DNA of 5,797 nt from Gammaproteobacteria bacterium (GTDB taxonomy: Bacteria; Pseudomonadota; Gammaproteobacteria; UBA9214): contig JAUVNM010000129.1 in assembly GCA_030599705.1 (NCBI GenBank), forward strand, positions 1 through 5,797, read 5' to 3'. The notes below the pieces were generated by a model. It had not been told where the DNA came from. It did no database searches and worked only from the letters and a program-made list of their open reading frames with translations. This document shows positions 1 through 5,234 of this stretch, piece after piece. Numbering within the stretch: position 1 is the first letter of the stretch; each line of letters starts with the position of its first letter. A program made the translations under genes and the position numbers.

Positions 1-66
1 ATGCTGATGCTGCTTGCCTTGTGGCCGCCGCTGGCCACCTGGTTGCCCGGGATGATCTATGGCTGA
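1..66 (+). CDS. dctM: TRAP transporter large permease (DctM family), 3' end only
   Basis: Only the last 21 codons and a TGA stop are inside the window; the gene begins upstream. The visible tail is hydrophobic and ends in the pattern LALWPPLATWLPGMIYG. This resembles the C-terminal end of DctM-type TRAP permeases, where a last membrane segment is followed by a Pro, a Trp-Leu-Pro and a short end. By family knowledge DctM is the 12-TM inner-membrane subunit that moves substrate with sodium, working with DctQ and a periplasmic binding protein. A TRAP binding-protein gene 0.8 kb downstream on the other strand supports the call. The last 37 bases of this region, ending one base past the stop, are repeated exactly at 783-819. 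The fragment is short, so the family call rests on motif and context together. Confidence 0.72.
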   Translation: MLMLLALWPPLATWLPGMIYG

Positions 67-67
67 G
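31..67 (+). repeat. 37-bp direct repeat, copy 1 (3' end of dctM)
   Basis: Bases 31-67 are identical to 783-819. This copy lies in its coding context: it encodes the last 11 codons of dctM, its TGA stop and one further base. After one mismatch (68 versus 820) two more bases match, then similarity ends; there is none upstream of base 31. The offset between copies is 752 bp, and everything between them is the PagL-like gene and a REP pair. The pattern fits an att-like core or another insertion-associated duplication. Confidence 0.95.
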
Positions 68-84
68 TCATGACAGGCAGCTTT

Positions 85-101
85 GAATAATGCGATTATT
101 C
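85..101. promoter_or_regulatory. Perfect 17-bp palindrome upstream of the PagL-like gene (possible operator)
   Basis: GAATAAT-GCG-ATTATTC is a perfect 7-bp inverted repeat with a 3-base centre. It starts 18 bases after the dctM stop and ends 29 bases before the chosen start of the PagL-like gene. The AT-rich arms and the position suit a dimeric regulator site. A weak hairpin at the dctM mRNA end is the alternative, but no T-run follows. It resembles no operator I can name with confidence. Confidence 0.4.
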
Positions 102-120
102 GCCACCAGATTTTGCACAT

Positions 121-124
121 GAGG
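121..124 (+). promoter_or_regulatory. Shine-Dalgarno site that decides the start of the PagL-like gene
   Basis: GAGG at 121-124 lies six bases before the ATG at 131. The other in-frame starts, TTG at 83 and ATG at 119, have no comparable site. Starting at 131 also gives a compact signal peptide, whereas 83 would add 16 polar residues in front of it. Confidence 0.65.
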
Positions 125-130
125 TTCGTC

Positions 131-697
131 ATGACAGTCTTTACCCGCATCCTGCCGGTCATTTTCGCTGGTTTCTGCATACTCGCGCCGGCCCGGGCCA
201 CGGAAGCCCGCTGGATCGATTCCGTATCCGCCACCGTTGGCAAGGATGACAATTCCAGCAATACGGATCTCTACCGGCTCGGGCTGCAGAACAGGTGGAA
301 CCACACCTGGTTCAACGACGGCGCCTGGTACCTTGGCGGCTACTGGGAACTGGAGGCGGCATACTGGGATTCCGATCACGACACCAATGGCTCACTCTAT
401 GAGGTCAGCCTCACCCCGGTCCTGCGGCTACAACGCGACACCGGGCTGTCACAGACTGTGAGACCGTTTGCCGAGCTCGGCGTTGGCGGGCACCTGCTGA
501 CCAAGCAATGGATCGCTGATCGCGATCTCTCGTCAAATTTCCAGTTCGGTCTCCACATGGGAGCCGGTCTCGGCTTCGGTGACAAGGGGCGCTACGAACT
601 GATGTACCGTTACCAGCACCTGTCCTCTGCCAATACCCGGACTCCGAACCAGGCCATCAACTTCCACCTGGTGAGTTTTCGTTACGCCTTCAAGTAG
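131..697 (+). CDS. PagL-like lipid A 3-O-deacylase / acyloxyacyl hydrolase family outer-membrane protein
   Basis: From ATG 131 the product is 188 residues. Residues 1-23 are a signal peptide (hydrophobic core, then Ala-Arg-Ala before the cut), leaving about 165 residues, close to the size of known PagL eight-stranded barrels. Alternating aromatic strands (for example WYLGGYWELEAAYW), a Gly-rich strand and the closing YRYQHLSSANTRTPNQAINF then FRYAFK match the PagL family C-terminal signature. PagL removes the 3-O-linked acyl chain from lipid A in the outer membrane. The catalytic His and Ser correspond to H163 and S165. The third catalytic position (Glu in P. aeruginosa PagL, 14 residues after His) is N177, and the Asn usually following the Ser is S166, so activity is uncertain. 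The gene lies between two copies of the dctM end, and its TAG stop is part of a REP head. The family call is good; deacylase activity is inferred. Confidence 0.82.
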   Translation: MTVFTRILPVIFAGFCILAPARATEARWIDSVSATVGKDDNSSNTDLYRLGLQNRWNHTWFNDGAWYLGGYWELEAAYWDSDHDTNGSLYEVSLTPVLRLQRDTGLSQTVRPFAELGVGGHLLTKQWIADRDLSSNFQFGLHMGAGLGFGDKGRYELMYRYQHLSSANTRTPNQAINFHLVSFRYAFK

Positions 698-780
698 GTT
701 GGGTTGAACAACGTGAAGCCCAATACGGGTAGCTTGATAACCGCCTGAATGTTGGGCTTCGCAAGCTCAGCCCAACCTAC
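694..780. repeat. Inverted pair of GTAGG-type REP sequences (REPIN-like)
   Basis: The forward REP (694-723) starts GTAGG, then a stem arm TTGGGTT and a return arm AAGCCCAA. The inverted REP (752-780) read on the - strand starts GTAGG with arm TTGGGCT and return AAGCCCAA. The difference in the arm (T versus C opposite G) keeps the stem paired. The outer 14 bases of the two units are complementary at 13 positions, so the pair can also form one long hairpin. GTAG at the outer edges is the mark of REPs mobilised by RAYT (TnpA-REP) transposases. The element overlaps the end of the PagL-like gene and may act as its transcription terminator or mRNA-stabilising end. Confidence 0.85.
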
Positions 781-782
781 CA

Positions 783-819
783 CTGGCCACCTGGTTGCCC
801 GGGATGATCTATGGCTGAG
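783..819 (+). repeat. 37-bp direct repeat, copy 2 (displaced dctM 3' end)
   Basis: This is an exact copy of 31-67, including the TGA stop of dctM, but it has no permease coding sequence in front of it: two bases separate it from the REP pair that ends at 780. It is therefore a non-coding fragment. A REP hairpin and the end of the convergent TRAP binding-protein gene follow, so this copy may mark the original downstream side of dctM before the PagL-like segment arrived. Confidence 0.95.
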
Positions 820-826
820 GCAAAAA

Positions 827-850
827 TTCCCCGCGAGGCGCGGGTCCTAC
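827..850 (-). repeat. Single GTAGGA-type REP hairpin
   Basis: Read on the - strand the unit is GTAGGA, arm CCCGCG, loop CCT, arm CGCGGG, then GAA. The arms (830-835 and 839-844) are perfectly complementary. The outer parts GTAGGA and GAA are the same as in the REP pair at 5021-5090, while the stem sequence is entirely different. It lies 26 bases past the stop of the TRAP binding-protein gene on that gene's strand and could serve as a bidirectional terminator between the convergent genes. No T-run follows the stem. Confidence 0.75.
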
Positions 851-876
851 CACAGGTATGCAAGAGACTGTTTCGA

Positions 877-1992
877 TTACGACCCGCCACGCACGTTCAG
901 GTAGGCACGCTCGGAAATATCGTCCCAGGCGGTGACCTGTTCGCGGAAGCGGCTGAACGACTCGTAGACCTTGCCGGACAGCGCATCCTTTCCGGCAATT
1001 TCGGCAACCACTTCATTGGACAATTCGCGCAACCGCTCGAGTACCTTGTCCGGCAGGCGGCGCAAGTCCACACCGTGTTCTTCCACCAGCGTCTTCAGTG
1101 CGGCATTATTGCGCGCCGTGTATTCCGCCAGCATGTCCCCGTTCACTACGTGGCAGGCATTGATCACGATGTGCTGCAGATCCTCGGGCAGGGCGGTAAA
1201 CGCATCGCGGTTGAGCAGCGCCTCCAGCGTGGTGCCCGGTTCATGCCAGCCCGGGTAGTAATAATATTTCGCGGCCTTGTGCAGGCCGAGAGCAAGGTCG
1301 TTATACGGGCCGACCCACTCGGTTGCATCGATGGCGCCAGTCTGCAGTGCCGTAAAGAGTTCCCCACCGGCAATCTGGACCGGTACACCGCCGGCGCGGC
1401 TGAGCACTTCACCACCGAGCCCCGGGATGCGCATTTTCAATCCACGCAAATCTTCAACACTGTTGATCTCGCGGTTGAACCAGCCGGCCATCTGCACACC
1501 CGAGTTGCCGGCCATCACCGGAATCACGCCGAACGGCGCATACACCTCGCGCCACAACTCCATGCCACCGCCGTATAACAACCAGGCATTCATTTCCTGT
1601 GCCGTCAATCCAAACGGTACCGCGGCAAAGAACTGCGCGACCTCGGTCTTGCCTTTCCAGTAGTACGCGGCACCGTGTCCCATCTCGGCAATGCCCTGCA
1701 TCACGGCGCCGAAGACCTCCATGGGCGGTACCAGTTCACCGGCACCAAATACCTTGACCTGCAGGCGTCCGCCACTCATCTCGTTGATCAACCGCGCCAG
1801 GTTGTTGGCCCCGGTGCCCAGTCCAGGGAAATTTCGCGGCCAGGTGGTCACCAGCTTCCAGTGAATCACCTCATTCACACGCGCAGCTGGCGCCGTGGTG
1901 TTAGCCGTTTCGGTTTGCTGGCAACCGGCCAGTACACCACCGGCGAGCAGGGCCCCGCCACCGGCGGTACCGAGAAAATCACGCCGTTTCAT
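877..1992 (-). CDS. TRAP transporter substrate-binding protein, TakP-like (2-oxoacid / small carboxylate)
   Basis: The 371-residue protein captures substrate outside the inner membrane for a TRAP permease. The N-terminus has a Tat signal (R3-R4-D-F-L) and a lipobox (L21-A-G-C24). The mature part follows the DctP-family plan and closely resembles R. sphaeroides TakP: WKLVTTWP early strand, VFGAGELVPP (81-90), GNSGVQMAGWF (162-172), LKMRIPG (185-191), QIAGGEL (206-212), ATEWVGPY (223-230) and YYYYPGWHE (243-251). Residues equivalent to the TakP ligand/sodium site appear as Q167, E225, W226 and E251, and the family carboxylate-binding Arg as R188. This supports a 2-oxoacid or similar monocarboxylate ligand; the exact one cannot be read. 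ATG 1992 has a strong GAGGAAG site on the - strand. The gene faces the dctM end, unlike the usual same-strand dctPQM order. Confidence 0.92.
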   Translation of the reverse strand: MKRRDFLGTAGGGALLAGGVLAGCQQTETANTTAPAARVNEVIHWKLVTTWPRNFPGLGTGANNLARLINEMSGGRLQVKVFGAGELVPPMEVFGAVMQGIAEMGHGAAYYWKGKTEVAQFFAAVPFGLTAQEMNAWLLYGGGMELWREVYAPFGVIPVMAGNSGVQMAGWFNREINSVEDLRGLKMRIPGLGGEVLSRAGGVPVQIAGGELFTALQTGAIDATEWVGPYNDLALGLHKAAKYYYYPGWHEPGTTLEALLNRDAFTALPEDLQHIVINACHVVNGDMLAEYTARNNAALKTLVEEHGVDLRRLPDKVLERLRELSNEVVAEIAGKDALSGKVYESFSRFREQVTAWDDISERAYLNVRGGS

Positions 1993-1996
1993 AGCA

Positions 1997-2003
1997 CTTC
2001 CTC
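1997..2003 (-). promoter_or_regulatory. Ribosome binding site of the TRAP binding-protein gene
   Basis: On the - strand GAGGAAG ends four bases before the ATG at 1992. It confirms this start, which places the twin Arg at residues 3-4. Confidence 0.75.
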
Positions 2004-2010
2004 ATCGTGA

Positions 2011-2057
2011 CACGGTAAAAAGACCGTGATTGTACGCCGCCACCCGGGGCACGGCGT
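2011..2057. promoter_or_regulatory. Two adjacent inverted repeats in the leader of the TRAP binding-protein gene
   Basis: CACGGT (2011-2016) pairs perfectly with ACCGTG (2023-2028) across a six-base A-rich loop. ACGCCG (2034-2039) pairs perfectly with CGGCGT (2052-2057) across twelve bases. Both lie 18 to 65 bases upstream of the gene start, where an operator or a leader hairpin would act. No named regulator site is recognised, and 6-bp repeats can occur by chance. Confidence 0.3.
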
Positions 2058-2230
2058 GAAATATTATGTCGCAGAAGAACAACAAATATATTTAACCAGT
2101 AGTCTTGTAATTACGGGTAGTTATGCAATAGTATTCAGTGATCGCATACAGTATTAAAGCTACTTCTCTAATTATACAAACATAAAATATTGGCTTTTTT
2201 GCAACATGCATCTCATATCAAGATACTGCG
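2058..2230. other. AT-rich divergent intergenic region
   Basis: This stretch is markedly richer in A and T than the flanking genes and separates two divergent genes, so it probably holds both promoters. It contains an AAATATATTT palindrome (about 2085-2094), two AGTATT direct repeats 20 bases apart (2130 and 2150), and TATAAT read on the - strand (2171-2176) without a good -35 at the right distance. No small ORF with a convincing ribosome site and no structured RNA was recognised. Confidence 0.5.
2105..2134 (+). promoter_or_regulatory. Possible sigma-70 promoter for the c-di-GMP gene
   Basis: TTGTAA (2105-2110) and TAGTAT (2129-2134) each match the -35 and -10 consensus at four of six positions, with an 18-base spacer. 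They lie in the AT-rich region about 125 bases before the ATG at 2258. In AT-rich DNA such matches are common, so this is a weak call. Confidence 0.22.
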
Positions 2231-2257
2231 TTGCGTGGAGGGTCCCGGGGCAGCACC

Positions 2258-4996
2258 ATGCTGAGTGAACTCAAGAGTATTCGCGTCCGGTTTATCGCAC
2301 TCATCCTCGGCGGGCTGCTGCTCGCTCCCCTGGCCGGGCTGGCCAGCGCCCTGCTGTTCGGGCTGATTGGCGTAAACGACCTGGAAACCCCCCACACCCC
2401 GGCGCTCCTGACCGGCTTCGTGGCCACCTCTATCCTCTGGGCATTATTCTATTTCTCCAGATATTTCAATCCGTTGAGTGACTGGGCCAGGCACCGCCCG
2501 GGTGCGGCGCTACCGGCACGCCAGCAACGCCGGCTGACGCGCTTCAGCCGGGATTACTGGAGCTTTTTCCTGTTATATGCGCTGGCCACCCCGGCCCTGC
2601 TGTTCGTGGCCACCGGCAAATCCAGCGGCGGCGAGTTCCTGCAGCTGGTCTTGCTGCAGCTGTCGGTCGCCATCCTGATCGGCCTGCCCGGCTATCAACT
2701 GGCGCTGGACCAGATCGGCAAGCTGGCCGGCCAGCTGAGCCTGCAAAAAACACCGGTCAGCCTGAAGTCGAAGCTCATGTTGCTCGGCGGATTCGTGCCA
2801 CTGTTGTCCTGCACGCTACTGATGAACTACCACTGGCAGCAGACCGGCAACCTGACACCCGGTCACATGGCCATCTGGCTGATACTGGTGATCACCACCG
2901 CCATGATCACGCTGCTCTCGATTCGCAGCATTACCCGGGCACCGGCGCCGGTGCCGGAAACGCACATGCGCGCCGTGGTCGAAAATACCGTCGAGGCTAT
3001 CATCATTGTTGATGAACAGGGGCACGTGGAAACCTTTAACCCGGCCGCCGAAAAACTGTTCGGTTATCTCGCCGCGGAAATCTACCAGCGGCCGCTGAAG
3101 TGGCTGTTGCCAGACCTGGTGGTCGCCGGCAACCGGCTGCGTCCGGTAGACGATGAATACGAGGTTGAGGGTTTTCACCGTAACGGCATGCCCATGCAAC
3201 TGTCCGTGCACATCAGTGCAATGGAAATCAACAGCCAGCACCTGTATACCTGTCAGGTCTCTGACATCACGCGGCACAAGGCAACCGAAGACCAGCTGCG
3301 CGCGGCCGAGGGCCGCTATCGCGATCTCGTCGAAACCGCACACGACCTGGTATGGACCATGGATGCGCAGGGCCGGATCACCTACGTCAACCGCGCCTGC
3401 CTGACCATTTACGGCTTCGAGCCCGCAGAGATGCTGACCCGCCAGCTGCAGGAATTCCGCTCACCCGACCATCCCCCGGTCGACCAGCAGGCCATCGAGG
3501 AACTGCTGGCCGGCAAGGAATGCGTCAAGTTCGAGACCGTGCATCTCGATGCCGAAAGCAAACCGCACTTCCTGAGCTTCAGCGCCAAGACCCACACCGA
3601 TGCAGCCACCGGCAAGCTGATCCAGATCAGCGGTACTGCACGTGATATCACCGAGCAGAAGGCCTTCCAGCACCAGCTCTCCTATCACGCCGAACATGAC
3701 TCGCTCACCGGCCTGTTCAACCGCAATTACTTCCAGCAGGAACTGGAACGCACCGTGGCGCGCGTCGCACGCAGCGGTTCGGCCTGTGCGCTGTTCTATA
3801 TCGATCTTGACCAGTTCAAGTACATCAACGACACCCTTGGCCACGCCGCCGGTGACCGTCTGCTGGTCGATGTTGCTGCGCTGCTGTCAGCACATGTACG
3901 TGACGGTGATCTGCTGGCACGCTTCGGCGGTGATGAATTCACGCTGCTGCTGTACAACATCGAGCGGCACGACGTGCTGAGTACGGCGGAAAAATTCCGT
4001 ACCCTGTGCGACGACTACAAGTTCATCAGGGCAGACACCAGCTATAACATCACACTCAGCATCGGCATCGCGATGATCGACAGCCAGGTCACCAGCGCGG
4101 AAGAAGTGCTGTCGCATGCCGACCTCGCCTGCCACCTCGCCAAACAGCATGGCCGCAACCGCACCAATCTGTATGACCCGTCGGAAAGTGACAAGGCCGG
4201 CATGGCGGCCGATATGGGCTGGGCGGCACGCGTACGTGAAATGCTGGAACACGACCGTTTCCAGCTGGTCTACCAGCCGATCGTGTTAACCGCAAGCGGG
4301 CATGTAACAAACTACGAGGTACTGGTCCGGATGGTCTGTGATGACGGCCAGCTGATTCTGCCCGGCGGCTTCATGCCGGCCGCGGAGCGCTTCGGGCTGA
4401 TCCACAGTGTCGACCGCTGGATCGTCAGACGCGCCATCTACCAGCTGAGCAGCCTGCATGCAAAGGGGCAGCAGGCCAGCTTCTCCATCAACCTGTCCGG
4501 CAAGGCATTTGAAGACCCCGCACTGCTGCCACTGATCCAGGAAATGCTGGCGGATAGCGGGCTGGAGCCCAGCTGGCTCACCTTTGAAATTACGGAAACC
4601 GCCGCCATCGCCAACCTGGCCGCCGCCGAGGATTTCATCGGCGCGCTGAAAGACATCGGTTGCCAGTTCGCGCTCGATGACTTCGGCACCGGATTCTCGT
4701 CATTCGCCTACCTGAAACACCTGCCGGTCGACAAGCTCAAGATCGACGGTGGCTTTGTAAAGGGCATGGCGCACAGCACCATTGACCAGGCCATGGTGGA
4801 ATCCATGAACCAGATTGCGCATGCCCTCGGCATGCAAACCATCGCGGAATGCGTGGAAAACGCGGAGACCCTGGAACTGCTGAAAGTCATGGGTGTCGAT
4901 TGCGCCCAGGGCAACTATATCGGTCGTCCGCGCGAGGCGCTGATCAGCCTCGCACAGAACAGCATCCCGGCCGAGGCCAGCGCGCAGGCACTCTGA
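2258..4996 (+). CDS. Membrane-bound PAS-PAS-GGDEF-EAL c-di-GMP turnover protein
   Basis: The 912-residue protein makes and/or breaks cyclic di-GMP at the inner membrane. About six hydrophobic segments (near 12-40, 50-70, 101-120, 127-152, 173-193, 204-226) form an unnamed sensor region. PAS1 (237-345) and PAS2 (about 352-470, ending RDITEQ) follow. The GGDEF domain (475-635) has HDSLTGL at 480-486, intact GGDEF at 557-561 and an RxxD inhibitory site R548-D551. The EAL domain (650-895) has EVL for EAL at E687, N745, E777-x-T-E780, D807-D808, K828, E864 and Q884, so all expected metal-binding and catalytic residues are present. Both activities are therefore predicted possible; which dominates cannot be told. 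ATG 2258 is preferred over TTG 2231, which lacks a ribosome site. GGAGGG lies 15 bases before the ATG, and a closer GGGG is the alternative. The gene appears monocistronic, ending 24 bases before a REP pair. Confidence 0.93.
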   Translation: MLSELKSIRVRFIALILGGLLLAPLAGLASALLFGLIGVNDLETPHTPALLTGFVATSILWALFYFSRYFNPLSDWARHRPGAALPARQQRRLTRFSRDYWSFFLLYALATPALLFVATGKSSGGEFLQLVLLQLSVAILIGLPGYQLALDQIGKLAGQLSLQKTPVSLKSKLMLLGGFVPLLSCTLLMNYHWQQTGNLTPGHMAIWLILVITTAMITLLSIRSITRAPAPVPETHMRAVVENTVEAIIIVDEQGHVETFNPAAEKLFGYLAAEIYQRPLKWLLPDLVVAGNRLRPVDDEYEVEGFHRNGMPMQLSVHISAMEINSQHLYTCQVSDITRHKATEDQLRAAEGRYRDLVETAHDLVWTMDAQGRITYVNRACLTIYGFEPAEMLTRQLQEFRSPDHPPVDQQAIEELLAGKECVKFETVHLDAESKPHFLSFSAKTHTDAATGKLIQISGTARDITEQKAFQHQLSYHAEHDSLTGLFNRNYFQQELERTVARVARSGSACALFYIDLDQFKYINDTLGHAAGDRLLVDVAALLSAHVRDGDLLARFGGDEFTLLLYNIERHDVLSTAEKFRTLCDDYKFIRADTSYNITLSIGIAMIDSQVTSAEEVLSHADLACHLAKQHGRNRTNLYDPSESDKAGMAADMGWAARVREMLEHDRFQLVYQPIVLTASGHVTNYEVLVRMVCDDGQLILPGGFMPAAERFGLIHSVDRWIVRRAIYQLSSLHAKGQQASFSINLSGKAFEDPALLPLIQEMLADSGLEPSWLTFEITETAAIANLAAAEDFIGALKDIGCQFALDDFGTGFSSFAYLKHLPVDKLKIDGGFVKGMAHSTIDQAMVESMNQIAHALGMQTIAECVENAETLELLKVMGVDCAQGNYIGRPREALISLAQNSIPAEASAQAL

Positions 4997-5020
4997 AGCG
5001 CCCCGGGTGTGTGTTTATCT

Positions 5021-5090
5021 GTAGGAGCCAGCTTGCTGGCGAACCGCAGTACGCATGTAATTATCAGTTCGCGAGCAAGCTCGCTACTAC
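5021..5090. repeat. Inverted pair of GTAG-type REP sequences (REPIN)
   Basis: The forward REP (5021-5043) has head GTAGGA, arm GCCAGC, loop TT, arm GCTGGC, then GAA. The inverted REP (5068-5090), read on the - strand, has GTAGTA, arm GCGAGC, loop TT, arm GCTCGC, then GAA. Both stems are perfect, and the one differing position (C versus G) is compensated on the other arm. Pseudomonas REPs of the GTAGGAGCGAGC type look the same. The pair starts 24 bases after the c-di-GMP gene stop and may terminate its transcript. Such elements depend on a RAYT transposase, which is not in this window. Confidence 0.9.
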
Positions 5091-5219
5091 GGCCATTAGA
5101 TAACAAGCGCCGGATTACGGCCTTGTATCCATGCTATCCACCACAGCCTGCCTCCAGTTACAGAATCCTGTATTCTTGGCTGCCGGCATTCATCGATCTC
5201 ACCACCACACACTTTCCCC
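5091..5219. other. Intergenic leader of the amino-acid-binding protein gene
   Basis: This region should hold the promoter of the downstream gene. No convincing -35/-10 pair was found. AGAAT (5162-5166) and ATTCT (5172-5176) form a short inverted repeat with a five-base centre, about 60 bases upstream of the start; it is too short to call an operator. No ORF of interest was seen. Confidence 0.35.
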
Positions 5220-5225
5220 GGAGAG
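5220..5225 (+). promoter_or_regulatory. Ribosome binding site of the GltI-like gene
   Basis: GGAGAG at 5220-5225 precedes ATG 5235 by nine bases. This supports the start that gives a clean signal peptide. Confidence 0.6.
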
Positions 5226-5234
5226 AAACCCGTT

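Noticed and set aside
83..130. N-terminal extension of the PagL-like protein from TTG 83 or ATG 119
   Set aside because: It would put 16 or 4 extra residues before the signal peptide and lacks a ribosome site; the TTG also overlaps the edge of the 85-101 palindrome. GAGG before ATG 131 fits better.
31..819. Insertion sequence with transposase
   Set aside because: The interval between the direct repeats encodes only the PagL-like protein. No transposase or integrase and no terminal inverted repeats next to the 37-mers were found.
694..850. CRISPR array
   Set aside because: The repeats are hairpin REPs in inverted orientation with differing stems, not evenly spaced identical direct repeats.
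811..1578. 255-residue open frame on the + strand opposite the TRAP binding-protein gene
   Set aside because: It is antisense to a clearly conserved gene, begins in the duplicated dctM tail, has no ribosome site, and shows no recognisable domain. It is open because of GC-rich codon bias.
2231..2257. TTG start for the c-di-GMP protein nine codons upstream
   Set aside because: No ribosome site precedes it, and the added residues are a Gly/Ser/Arg stretch unlike a membrane protein start.
2816..3343. 175-residue open frame on the - strand within the c-di-GMP gene
   Set aside because: It is a shadow of the membrane and PAS coding region, with no domain, signal or ribosome site.
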